A DNA stretch of 13,836 nucleotides from Bacilli bacterium (GTDB lineage: Bacteria; Bacillota_I; Bacilli_A; RF39; UBA660): NCBI GenBank assembly GCA_016302505.1, contig JAEDNL010000033.1, positions 1-13,836 on the forward strand, given 5' to 3'. Position 1 is the first letter of the stretch. Each line of letters begins with the position of its first letter. The position numbers were made by a program, and so were the translations under genes. The notes under the pieces were generated by a model. That model made no database searches, had not been told where the DNA came from, and saw only the letters and a list, made by a program, of their open reading frames with translations. Below are positions 1-7,413 of this stretch, in pieces.

Positions 1-18
1 TTGCGATCTCTTCAGCAT

Positions 19-45
19 AAACAAAAATGGAGCCTTTTTGGCTCC
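19..45 (-). terminator. intrinsic terminator, minus strand
   Basis: Read on the minus strand, GGAGCC, a five-A loop and GGCTCC form a 6-bp stem followed by ATTTTTGTTT. It would stop transcripts leaving the minus-strand defence operon if they pass the terminator at 66-87, or it may belong to the host locus. Confidence 0.65.
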
Positions 46-54
46 TTCAGGGGG
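19..54. other. candidate left attachment site (attL-like imperfect repeat)
   Basis: A 13-base block AAACAAAAATGGA (19-31) and a 12-base block TCCTTCAGGGGG (43-54) flank a GCC-T5-GGC centre. The same two blocks occur in the same order and orientation at 13755-13767 and 13780-13791 with a different centre. Direct repeats at the two edges, with the integrase gene next to the right one, fit attL/attR of a tyrosine-recombinase element. The centre differs but keeps its pairing, so the alternative is that both are simply host terminators of the same type. The exact crossover cannot be fixed from one sequence. Confidence 0.4.
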
Positions 55-65
55 CGATTTCAATT

Positions 66-87
66 AAAAAGAGGATTCAAAGAATCC
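66..87 (-). terminator. intrinsic terminator of the minus-strand operon
   Basis: On the minus strand GGATTC (87-82), loop TTT and GAATCC (78-73) are followed by TCTTTTT. It is the first T-tract hairpin met by transcripts that leave the last defence gene (stop at 259), so it is the probable end of that operon. Confidence 0.65.
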
Positions 88-123
88 CCCGTAATTTCGG
101 CATATTTTAAATTTAAAGTTTAA

Positions 124-165
124 CAACATTTAATAAAAAATATCATAATTTTATTAAATTTGTTG
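124..165. repeat. long AT-rich inverted repeat at the left end
   Basis: CAACA plus TTTAATAAAA (124-138) pairs with TTTTATTAAA (149-158) and TGTTG (161-165), with a 2-base bulge (159-160) and a 10-base loop. Its right arm overlaps the first TGTTGGGT motif. It may be part of the recombinase-binding end structure. No T-tract follows, so a terminator is unlikely. Confidence 0.5.
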
Positions 166-188
166 GGTCAATGTTGGGTGAACCAACA
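161..188. repeat. TGTTGGGT repeats, left cluster (candidate integrase arm sites)
   Basis: TGTTGGGT occurs at 161-168 and 172-179, with the inverted copy AACCAACA at 181-188 (one mismatch). The same set, two direct copies and one inverted, lies just beyond the integrase gene at 13686-13717. Short repeats placed inside both ends are typical of arm-type binding sites for the N-terminal domain of tyrosine integrases. The binding is inferred. Confidence 0.55.
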
Positions 189-195
189 TTTTTTT
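172..195 (+). terminator. possible intrinsic terminator, plus strand
   Basis: TGTTGG (172-177), loop GTGAA and CCAACA (183-188) are followed by seven T. The stem doubles as the TGTTGGGT repeat. It would block plus-strand host transcripts from running antisense into the defence operon. The stem is short and AT-rich, so efficiency is uncertain. Confidence 0.45.
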
Positions 196-259
196 ATGAC
201 GTTATGACGTTATATTTGTGTATGCTATACCACCCATAAACTTAATGTCATAATGTCAT
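196..259. repeat. two tandem pairs of ATGACRTT in opposite orientation
   Basis: ATGACGTT is repeated back to back at 196-203 and 204-211. AATGTCAT (reverse ATGACATT) is repeated back to back at 244-251 and 252-259, touching the stop codon of the adjacent gene. A further copy in reverse (AACGTCAT) sits at 13641-13648 inside the 3' end of the integrase gene. The arrangement suggests binding sites for an integrase or excisionase. As plus-strand RNA the two pairs could also form a 16-bp helix with two G-U pairs. Confidence 0.5.
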
Positions 260-1791
260 TAGTTTTTTTTATATTTACCATTTTCTATAAATTCTATGAT
301 TCCATCATTTCGTAAAAATTGAAGTTGTTGTCTTATTTTTTCTCTAACATGACTATTATCTGGATGTAGCATTTGTAATTCTAATTCGTAATCATAAATG
401 TCTTCAAGACTAAATACATCTTTATTAATTCTATTTATACAATCTAATACATCTTGTTTCCATCCACTTGAAATCACGCTGTTTTCTTCTGGTATATTTA
501 CAATTATCGCTTTATTTCCATTAGTAAATTTTTCTAATTTTACTTCTCCAGCATATGTATAATTATCGGATTTATTATATCTATAAAATAAATATACTTT
601 GGTATCTAAATCATATCCAAATATTATGTTTTTACATACTGTGTTAGGATATTTTGAAAAACTCAATTTTGCAAAATTTTCATCAGTTTCATTTTGTAAG
701 CAATAGTATAATACTTTATCTTTTTCTATCCATCTATCTTCATATGGACCATCCTTAATTTGGCATTTCAATATTAAAGATTTTGTTAATTCATCATAAT
801 ACATTCCTAGCATTACATTAAAATTATTTACAATACTACAAATCATCATACTATTTACTTCTTCATTTTTATTTAAATCATTTATAGTTGTATATTTTAA
901 ATTAGTCTTATCGTATTCATTCTTTATATCAATAGCTGTTTTTAAACCTCTACTATGAGTTTTATCATATTGATCTTTCTTTATATCTAATATACTAGGA
1001 TTTTCCAAAAATTTAACAATATCTCCATCTTCTCTAAGACTTTCAATTTTGGCTTTAAAGTACTTGATTGCCAACCCAAAATCATCCTTAAACTCCTCAT
1101 ATAATTTGTCTTCATTTTTTAATATTCTATCCTTTAAAGAATCATTATCTAATTGAGATAAAAACATTTCTTCTAAATTATCAGTATATTGTTCTTTATT
1201 ACTAGAAGTAACATCTTCTTCAAATGTTACTATTTCCTGAATTGGAGAATAAATTTCCTCATTAACACTATTTGAATTTTCATTAAAAGTGATATTATTA
1301 ATTATTTCTTTAAACGTTTCAAAGTTTTCCTTTTTTATAGATATTCCTTTACCTCTAGAGCCATCAGGTCCAGTTTTTCTAATATCTACATATTCACAAT
1401 TATCAAATTTTAATGAATTAATTTCTATATGCCATTTAGTTGGATCTCCAAGAATTCCATAATTTATAGTATCATCTTTAAAATTATTTTCATCTTCTAC
1501 AAATTCATATTTTGTATTTCGAATTTCATCCAATTTACTCAAAAATAAATCTGTCTTATCTTCTCCGACCCCTGGAATAGTAGGAATTTTTGCTTTTAAT
1601 AAATTATATTCAATTGTATCTAATTTTTTTAAATCACCAGTAGTAACAATTCCACATTCATTTAAAAATTTTAATAACAGTAAGTATATTCTTTCCTTAA
1701 GCAATAATGATAATAGTTGTTGTTCATTTTTTTCTTCTTCTGAATATTCTTTTTCTACGCCAAAATTATTCACTAGATCCTGTAGACTCAT
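259..1791 (-). CDS. PC4-like / DpnI-C winged-helix multidomain DNA-binding protein
   Basis: 510-residue last gene of the defence operon. Residues about 45-90 are helical with a hairpin-helix-like stretch (IPGVGEDK). Residues about 126-165 (YVDIRK, then KGISIKKENFETF) match the PC4 single-stranded-DNA-binding fold. Residues about 320-430 (DGPYEDRWI, then YTYAGEVKL) resemble SRA-like readers of modified bases, a weaker call. Residues 444-508 (LHPDNSHVREKIRQQLQFLR) closely match the Dam-replacing/DpnI C-terminal winged helix. No certain nuclease site is seen; E416-x-K418 after D394/D396 could be a degenerate PD-(D/E)XK and is the main alternative to an SRA-like fold. The ATG at 1791 lies 26 bases inside the upstream ATPase gene, so translation is probably coupled. 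Role inferred: the DNA-recognition subunit for the ATPase. Domain names are from pattern recall, not a search. Confidence 0.75.
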   Translation of the reverse strand: MSLQDLVNNFGVEKEYSEEEKNEQQLLSLLLKERIYLLLLKFLNECGIVTTGDLKKLDTIEYNLLKAKIPTIPGVGEDKTDLFLSKLDEIRNTKYEFVEDENNFKDDTINYGILGDPTKWHIEINSLKFDNCEYVDIRKTGPDGSRGKGISIKKENFETFKEIINNITFNENSNSVNEEIYSPIQEIVTFEEDVTSSNKEQYTDNLEEMFLSQLDNDSLKDRILKNEDKLYEEFKDDFGLAIKYFKAKIESLREDGDIVKFLENPSILDIKKDQYDKTHSRGLKTAIDIKNEYDKTNLKYTTINDLNKNEEVNSMMICSIVNNFNVMLGMYYDELTKSLILKCQIKDGPYEDRWIEKDKVLYYCLQNETDENFAKLSFSKYPNTVCKNIIFGYDLDTKVYLFYRYNKSDNYTYAGEVKLEKFTNGNKAIIVNIPEENSVISSGWKQDVLDCINRINKDVFSLEDIYDYELELQMLHPDNSHVREKIRQQLQFLRNDGIIEFIENGKYKKN

Positions 1792-4015
1792 AATTATCCG
1801 CTTCCTTTAAATAAACACTTAAATTATCATTGATCATACCAGTTATAAGTGCGCTTGCTCTTAAACATTCGTTGTTCATTTCTTCAATTTGTTCTTCATT
1901 TATCTCTTTATCATTCTTTTTTTGTTCATAATGCAACATTAATCTATAGTATGCAATTTGTTTAATGTATTCATTTTTTAATATTTTTAATTTATCTATA
2001 TCATCATCTTTCGCTTTGATATTTTCAATTAATTTATTTATTGCTTTAATTTCCATGTTTATATATACATCAATAGATGCGCCATTATCTTTCAAATCAA
2101 CAACTTTATCTTCTTCTTCACCAAATATCTTTTCATATGATGCGTCTGTTTTACTTAAAGCAACTACATTAATTTGTGGATTTTCCTTTTTCTCTGATTC
2201 ACCATCTGTTTTTTCTTTATCTGGTTTTTTATCAATTATTCTAACCAATAATGAATCAGATAAATTTTCATCATCTTCATATCCTCTTAAGAAAATTTTA
2301 ATATAAAGTTCATCTCCAACTTTAACATCAGTACTAAACTTAAACATATCTAAACCATGTCCATTTTTATAATAATCTCTTGCTGTAATATCTGAAATCA
2401 TGTCATCATTATTGGTACTATAATTTAGATTTGATTTTAAGTCGTATTTATTATGATCCGCATCTGAAATATAATTCAATGATAAATCTTTTCCTATTTC
2501 AATTTCGCAAGGATTTTGATTAGTTATTTTGATAAAAGTTGGGAAATCCTTATTTGCATCTTCATTCACATATGAATCATCAGGTTTCTTTCTCTTTGTT
2601 CTAGATGTTAAATTTCCTATACCACCACTCATTAAAAAAGTCTTTAATTTATTTTCAATTTTTTTATTTAATTCTGCACTCATATTATCAGAAGATTCGT
2701 TTAATAATTGATCGTGAAAAAATTCATTCCATTTATCTAAATTTTCATCTCCTAACAAAATGGCTTCAACTTGTTGTTTTAGCGCATCACTTTGATCATT
2801 GTGTGCGAATCTAACTCTATCAGAAGTAAATAGTCTTGTTTTCCATCCGTCTAATATTTTGTCACAATCGACATTTACAATTATATGATCCATTAAATAT
2901 GGCTTCCCTATGTTAGTTAGAATTCTATTATTTTGAGATCCTTGTACTTGTCCATTTATTGTGTATAGAATTGGAGTATTTTTGTTATTAAAATTTTTAT
3001 ATTTTTCAATATCTTTTACAATCCAATAATTTAAAGTAAATTCTCCACCATATGTATATTTACTTGGAATACATCTACTATCAACAATTGCATCAGAATC
3101 ATTAAGTCTACTGTGAAAACCAACTAATGTTCTTGAATTATTATTTCTTTCAATATTAACTTTAGATACTTTTTCACGACATTCAGTTAATTTTATAGGT
3201 AGTATTGGATTAAATAAAGTATTATTAACAAAATAATACAAACTGTTAATTTGCATAATAGCAGAAGCTGAACCATATCTTCCTACATTCATTTCAATGT
3301 GTCTTACCGCAGTACCTGGTTCAAATAAATTTTCGTCATCTACTAATGTTATTGGTAATCCAGTTTTTTTATCTACAAGATATTCATGGACTGGTGCTTT
3401 ATTATTTTCTACGTCATCAAATTCTCTGGTAAAAGTAAATGAAATCAAATTATTTGGATTTTTTTCCGGAATTCCTTTCGAAATATATAATGTTACTTCA
3501 GAAAATATATTAGCTGTTGATCCGCCTTGACCAAATGTTCCAGCAAGATAGAATTTATGAAGTTTATTTCCACCTTGAAGACTTAAAATAGTGCTTGCAA
3601 ATTCATCTGCATTTAGTCCTATTCCTTTGTCACGAACTTCTATTGTAGGGCGATTAGTTCTTCCAGATTCTAATACTTTTAATTCTACTAAAGATTTATT
3701 ATCTTTATCAATTTCTTTGGTAACATACTTAGATAAATCTCCACCTTTGATTCCAAAATATTTTTCAGCAGATACACGAGGACTTCTAATACTTTCATCT
3801 GGATTCAAATAATATTCTTTTTCAATTACTGCGTCTATTCCATTTGTTAATCTTTCAATAATACCATTCTCACCATCTTGTAACATTTGAAATGTTGAGT
3901 GATTTGTTACTTTTCCTCCAATAGGAAGCCATTCAACATCGTATTTTTCATTAATTATTTCTTCAAGATCTTTAATATTTTTTACTGTATAAGCATTTAA
4001 TACTTTTTTTAACAT
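1766..4015 (-). CDS. GHKL (MutL/MORC-like) ATPase of a restriction-linked system
   Basis: 749 residues with a clear Bergerat ATP-binding fold: N-box ERLTNGIDA (E54, N58, D61), G1 box DKGIGL (D129, G131, G133) and G2 box GTFGQGGSTA (159-168). The region about 350-420 (INGQVQGS, then VDCDKILDGW, then LFTSDRVRF) matches what I recall of large Hsp90-like ATPases in defence loci. Residues about 515-610 look like a beta-sandwich and 640-740 are helical and charged. It has no HSP90 or full MutL C-terminal domain. These enzymes act as ATP-driven DNA clamps, and MORC-like relatives occur beside C5 methyltransferases. The start ATG at 4015 has AAGGAT eight bases upstream. It lies 15 bases after the 71-residue gene and its end overlaps the PC4-like gene, so the three form one unit. 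ATPase call firm; the biological role is inferred. Confidence 0.85.
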   Translation of the reverse strand: MLKKVLNAYTVKNIKDLEEIINEKYDVEWLPIGGKVTNHSTFQMLQDGENGIIERLTNGIDAVIEKEYYLNPDESIRSPRVSAEKYFGIKGGDLSKYVTKEIDKDNKSLVELKVLESGRTNRPTIEVRDKGIGLNADEFASTILSLQGGNKLHKFYLAGTFGQGGSTANIFSEVTLYISKGIPEKNPNNLISFTFTREFDDVENNKAPVHEYLVDKKTGLPITLVDDENLFEPGTAVRHIEMNVGRYGSASAIMQINSLYYFVNNTLFNPILPIKLTECREKVSKVNIERNNNSRTLVGFHSRLNDSDAIVDSRCIPSKYTYGGEFTLNYWIVKDIEKYKNFNNKNTPILYTINGQVQGSQNNRILTNIGKPYLMDHIIVNVDCDKILDGWKTRLFTSDRVRFAHNDQSDALKQQVEAILLGDENLDKWNEFFHDQLLNESSDNMSAELNKKIENKLKTFLMSGGIGNLTSRTKRKKPDDSYVNEDANKDFPTFIKITNQNPCEIEIGKDLSLNYISDADHNKYDLKSNLNYSTNNDDMISDITARDYYKNGHGLDMFKFSTDVKVGDELYIKIFLRGYEDDENLSDSLLVRIIDKKPDKEKTDGESEKKENPQINVVALSKTDASYEKIFGEEEDKVVDLKDNGASIDVYINMEIKAINKLIENIKAKDDDIDKLKILKNEYIKQIAYYRLMLHYEQKKNDKEINEEQIEEMNNECLRASALITGMINDNLSVYLKEADNYESTGSSE

Positions 4016-4030
4016 ACTTTCACATCCTTA

Positions 4031-4246
4031 TTAAAACTTAAAATTAGTATTTCTTCCTTTTGATTTAAACTTAGATTCCGCTAAATTTATTTCTTCTTTT
4101 AACGTTTTAAATATTTTTTTTATTTCTTCTTCATCATATTCATATACTCGTGTATTAGATAAATTACCTATTAGTTGTATTTGCTTAAGAGCATTACTAA
4201 CTCTCTTTTCGGCTAATTCACGAAACTTTTCTTTCTTTTGCACCAT
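4031..4246 (-). CDS. small charged conserved-looking protein of unknown function
   Basis: 71 residues, strongly charged and mostly helical, with a central IGNLSN motif (residues 26-31) followed by YEYDEEEIKKIF. I recall similar small proteins (IGNLSN, then YEYT) annotated as hypothetical, but cannot name a family. It has no membrane segment, zinc site or clear helix-turn-helix. The ribosome binding site AAAGGAC (4254-4260) sits seven bases before the ATG. It is the first gene after the consensus promoter at 4272-4299, with a leader of only about 20 bases, and lies 15 bases before the ATPase gene. It could be a subunit or regulator of the ATPase module or the protein that binds the adjacent 37-bp dyad; neither is shown by the sequence. 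Confidence 0.75.
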   Translation of the reverse strand: MVQKKEKFRELAEKRVSNALKQIQLIGNLSNTRVYEYDEEEIKKIFKTLKEEINLAESKFKSKGRNTNFKF

Positions 4247-4271
4247 AAAATTCGTCCTTTCTTTAATTTAT

Positions 4272-4299
4272 ATTATAAATATTACAAATATATTGTCAA
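4272..4299 (-). promoter_or_regulatory. consensus promoter for the 71-residue/ATPase/PC4-like unit
   Basis: On the minus strand TTGACA (4299-4294) and TATAAT (4277-4272) are both perfect consensus boxes with a 16-base spacer. Transcription should begin near 4265, about 19 bases before the ATG at 4246. Confidence 0.8.
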
Positions 4300-4332
4300 C
4301 ATATTTTTGTAATATATTCGAAATATTACAAA
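4279..4332. promoter_or_regulatory. 37-bp dyad operator over the promoter plus a third half-site
   Basis: ATATTACAAA (4279-4288) and its reverse complement TTTGTAATAT (4306-4315) flank an inner ATAT/ATAT pair and centre on the -35 box. A third copy of ATATTACAAA lies at 4323-4332. A protein bound here would cover -35 and the spacer and so repress. The motif is unlike the GAACGAAA operators at 9212-9297, so a different regulator is implied. Confidence 0.65.
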
Positions 4333-4355
4333 AAAAGAAGGATACGTTCCTTCTT
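4330..4355 (-). terminator. intrinsic terminator overlapping the helicase stop codon
   Basis: On the minus strand AAGAAGGA (4342-4335 strand pair) and TCCTTCTT form an 8-bp stem (4335-4342 with 4348-4355) with a five-base loop, running into TTTTTTT (4336-4330). The upstream arm overlaps the stop codon of the nuclease-helicase gene. It separates that gene from the ATPase unit, which has its own promoter just downstream. Confidence 0.75.
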
Positions 4356-6138
4356 AATTTACAAAATAAACTACACATCCTTTTCTACCTCTGGTAAGCA
4401 TTATATAATAGTTATTTCTTATTAGTTTAGTTATTAAATAATTAAATTCCGCTAAATACTTTTTGTTTTCATTTAATTTAGTAAATTCATAGAAATTTGA
4501 TAAATTATTACATACTCCTTTTTTTCTTTCTTCTAAAGGTACAGAAACAAAATCAAGGCAACTATTTATAGCATTGTATAATTTACTGTTCTCAGGAATA
4601 ACTTCTAGTCCATTTTTAGAATATTTTACATCATTTCCCAGTATAACAATATTATAATCTACATCTATCCCTGGCATCCACCATGTTCCTATCCAATATT
4701 TACCATCAAATTCGTGTTTATAATTCTTTCTTCTTACATACGGAACCCACTCTATTTCTGTTTTATTATTCCATTTCACAAAAAATCTATTATCTAATTT
4801 TTTTAACAATTCGTCTGTATTATTACAAAGCAATCCAGAAATAGACATAGTATTATGAGTTTTTTCTATGTAATTTATTTCATTAAATAATTCTTCCTTC
4901 GAATTACATATTTTAAATAAGTATTTGTCGTCTTCAATAAAACTATCATTTGATCCATAAACAAATTTTCTAACATTTTTGTCAAAATAATTAGATCCAT
5001 TAAATCTTACAGATCCACTTAACATTATATTACAATAATCTTTATTATTTGCAATTAAATCTAGTTCGTATAATGAGTTATTTAAATTTATAACTTGTTT
5101 GTCATCATAGCAGAAGACAATTATAGCGCCAGATGATAATAAATCTGACATAACACCGTTTTTATTTGATTGAGCTTCATCAATTAATAATATTCTCCTT
5201 TGATATCCTGAATCTCTCTTTTGTAACGAAAAAGTCCAACAAAATAAATCATCAAAATCAGGATATAAACTTCTATAAAGATGAGTATTTTGACCTCCAG
5301 TTGATAAAAAAGGTTTTAATCCAGTTTTATTCATTTGCCTTAATAACGTCACATACAACTGTAATAACACCGCTGTTTTACCTGATCCAGCACTACCCGA
5401 AATTTGGATTATTCTCTTTCCATTATTAATTTCTTTTATTATTCTCTTTAATACTTTTTCTTGTTCTTCATTTAAAATGTAACATGGATCGGTATTTATT
5501 ATTCCTTCCATAGCTTTAATAACATCAATCGATGGTGAGTATTCACATTTTTTGAAGTCATCAACTGACATTTTTCCAATTATTAACTTGCTTTCTAATA
5601 TATCATTAAAAAAATTATCTAAATTACTAATAAAAATGGAATTTGCCTTATTTCCATATTGTTTTAATTTTTCAATTCCTTTTTCTGATGCATTTTTTAT
5701 GTATACATATGTAATAATATCATCTATCTTTTCACCTATATCCAAATATTTTTTTATTGCTATTTTATGTTTACTTATTTGCCTTTGCGGCAATAATATT
5801 TTAGATTCTTCCCTATAATTACTAAATTCATTAGAGAAAATATATTCATCATCCCATTGTTTTGATTCAAGAATAAATAATGTTTGTTTGTTATCTATTT
5901 GTCCATAAACAAATAAATCTACTCCCATATTATCAACATATACATTGTACTCGATTCCAATAATTATTTTTGAATCAAATTTACGAATACTATCACACAA
6001 AAAAATATCATTTAATAATACTTCCCAAGATTTTACAATCGATTCACTTACATTAGGGTTTTGATATTTTAAAAGACTTAATATTTGATACGTATCTAAT
6101 TCATTAAAATTGTTTATATAAGAAACAAAACCATTCAT
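4354..6138 (-). CDS. PD-(D/E)XK nuclease fused to DUF2075-type SF1 helicase
   Basis: 594 residues from the ATG at 6138, chosen because AGGAGT (6146-6151) sits seven bases upstream; a GTG at 6147 overlaps that site. Residues about 40-110 carry a likely PD-(D/E)XK nuclease: E63 in IGIEYN, D74 in GVDLFV and E91-S-K93 in LFILESKQW. The C-terminal part is a P-loop helicase of the DUF2075/Schlafen-helicase type: Walker A GSAGSGKT (248-255), Walker B ILLIDEAQ (D320, E321), FCYDDKQ, LSGSVRF (373-379) and motif VI LTRGRKG (581-587). It should translocate on or remodel DNA or RNA and may cut it. It sits 42 bases after the methyltransferase stop with a hairpin terminator between them. Helicase call firm, nuclease likely, role in defence inferred from neighbours. 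Confidence 0.85.
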   Translation of the reverse strand: MNGFVSYINNFNELDTYQILSLLKYQNPNVSESIVKSWEVLLNDIFLCDSIRKFDSKIIIGIEYNVYVDNMGVDLFVYGQIDNKQTLFILESKQWDDEYIFSNEFSNYREESKILLPQRQISKHKIAIKKYLDIGEKIDDIITYVYIKNASEKGIEKLKQYGNKANSIFISNLDNFFNDILESKLIIGKMSVDDFKKCEYSPSIDVIKAMEGIINTDPCYILNEEQEKVLKRIIKEINNGKRIIQISGSAGSGKTAVLLQLYVTLLRQMNKTGLKPFLSTGGQNTHLYRSLYPDFDDLFCWTFSLQKRDSGYQRRILLIDEAQSNKNGVMSDLLSSGAIIVFCYDDKQVINLNNSLYELDLIANNKDYCNIMLSGSVRFNGSNYFDKNVRKFVYGSNDSFIEDDKYLFKICNSKEELFNEINYIEKTHNTMSISGLLCNNTDELLKKLDNRFFVKWNNKTEIEWVPYVRRKNYKHEFDGKYWIGTWWMPGIDVDYNIVILGNDVKYSKNGLEVIPENSKLYNAINSCLDFVSVPLEERKKGVCNNLSNFYEFTKLNENKKYLAEFNYLITKLIRNNYYIMLTRGRKGCVVYFVN

Positions 6139-6167
6139 ATTACTCACTCCTATAATTATTTTAACAC

Positions 6168-6189
6168 AAAAAAAGAGGGATTACCCCTC
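6168..6189 (-). terminator. intrinsic terminator overlapping the methyltransferase stop
   Basis: On the minus strand GAGGG (6189-6185), a five-base loop containing the end of the TAA stop region, and CCCTC (6179-6175) are followed by seven U (6174-6168). It lies between the methyltransferase and nuclease-helicase genes, where there is no room for a separate good promoter. It probably lets only part of transcription through and so lowers helicase expression. Confidence 0.65.
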
Positions 6190-7353
6190 GTAATTAAATA
6201 ACGCTTCTGCAGCTGTTTTTATTACATTTACATTTACTGCATTTCCAAATTGTTTATATGCTTGTTGATCATTTGGATTAGGTATAAACGAATCAGGGAA
6301 ACTTTGAAGTCTTGCTGCTTCTCTAACTGTTAATCTACGTTTATATTTACCAATTATAGGTATTTGAACTAAAGCAACTAATGCAGGAAAACATGTTGGT
6401 TTCTTAACTCTTACGCCCGATGGTCTAATTTGTATTAAACCATCCCATAATGATTCAATAGAATCTCCAGCTTGCCACTCGAATTTTCTTTGAGTAGGAG
6501 TAAAGTCTTTTAAATTATTATATTGTTTTGCCCATGAATCAATAAATTCTTTATTATCTTTATATAATTTATTGTTCTTTTTAATAAACTCTTTTTTCCA
6601 ATCTGCCATATCTTCATCTGGTTTCTTTTTAAAATAATCAAACCATACTGGAAATCCAAGAACCTTTTCATTTATTCCTTTGTAAAAGGAATCCCAAGCT
6701 GATAGAACATATTTTTCTCTTTCAGTAATATTATACTTTTCATCAACTTCATTTTTTTCTAATATATCGTAAATACTATTTTGATCTTTATTTTTAAGAT
6801 TTTCTAAATCTTTAAATGATATTCTTAAGTCATCATCACAATGATCCGGATCGTAAATACCTAGTATTACAACTCTTTCTCTTAATTGTGGAACCCCCAA
6901 TTGATGTGGACTTAATATTAATGGTTCTGGAGTTAGTCTATATCCTAATTCTTTTAAATGACTATATATAGTTTTCCATGTATTACCATGATCATGTGAG
7001 ACTAAATTTCTAACATTTTCTAATACAATATATTTAGTTTTATGATAAGCAAGTATTCTTTCAATTTCAAAGAATAATGTTCCTTTTGTCTCATCTTCAA
7101 ACCCTTTTCTTTTTCCTGCTTTTGAAAATGCTTGGCATGGAAATCCACCACATAAAACATCATGTTTTGGAATATCTTCTACTTTTACATCTCTAACATT
7201 AATATCTGAATCAATATTATAATTTTCTTTATAAGTTTCTATTGCATATTTATCAATATCAGAGGCAAATACACAAGTACCACCTAGTTGTTCCATGGCT
7301 TGATGAAAGCCACCTATTCCTGAAAATAAATCTATAAATTTAAATTTTTTCAT
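6181..7353 (-). CDS. DNA (cytosine-5) methyltransferase of a type II R-M system
   Basis: 390 residues from the ATG at 7353. An earlier in-frame ATG (7359) is only one base from the strong site AGGAGGT (7361-7367), whereas 7353 is seven bases away. All diagnostic C5 methylase motifs are present: I DLFSGIGGF (8-16), IV GGFPCQ with catalytic C73, VI ENV (112-114), VIII QLRER (156-160), IX RLTVREAARLQSFP (340-353) and X QFGNAV (368-373). The region about 170-335 between VIII and IX is the target recognition domain, including FPVWFDYF. It transfers a methyl group from S-adenosylmethionine to cytosine in the recognition site and so protects against the endonuclease encoded just upstream. The recognition sequence cannot be read from the protein. 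A terminator hairpin overlaps its stop codon. Confidence 0.95.
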   Translation of the reverse strand: MKKFKFIDLFSGIGGFHQAMEQLGGTCVFASDIDKYAIETYKENYNIDSDINVRDVKVEDIPKHDVLCGGFPCQAFSKAGKRKGFEDETKGTLFFEIERILAYHKTKYIVLENVRNLVSHDHGNTWKTIYSHLKELGYRLTPEPLILSPHQLGVPQLRERVVILGIYDPDHCDDDLRISFKDLENLKNKDQNSIYDILEKNEVDEKYNITEREKYVLSAWDSFYKGINEKVLGFPVWFDYFKKKPDEDMADWKKEFIKKNNKLYKDNKEFIDSWAKQYNNLKDFTPTQRKFEWQAGDSIESLWDGLIQIRPSGVRVKKPTCFPALVALVQIPIIGKYKRRLTVREAARLQSFPDSFIPNPNDQQAYKQFGNAVNVNVIKTAAEALFNYEG

Positions 7354-7372
7354 TTTCATTACCTCCTGTTAT

Positions 7373-7393
7373 ATATATTTTATCAAAATATAT
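7373..7393. repeat. AT-only 21-bp palindrome between endonuclease and methyltransferase genes
   Basis: Nine bases ATATATTTT (7373-7381) pair perfectly with AAAATATAT (7385-7393) around ATC. It lies in the 60-base gap upstream of the methyltransferase start. It may be a regulator site or mark an internal methyltransferase promoter (TGATAAAAT on the minus strand), but no good -35 box is seen. Confidence 0.4.
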
Positions 7394-7413
7394 CACATAA
7401 AGCTAGCCCCAAT

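Noticed and set aside
161..259. CRISPR array or plasmid iteron origin from the clustered 8-mers
   Set aside because: The units are too short and lack regular spacers, and matching copies at the integrase end fit recombination sites better than replication iterons.
1965..3812. Several open frames of 60-113 codons on the plus strand opposite the ATPase gene
   Set aside because: They lack ribosome binding sites, have low-complexity Ser/Phe-rich products typical of antisense reading of AT-rich genes, and lie wholly within a well-supported gene.
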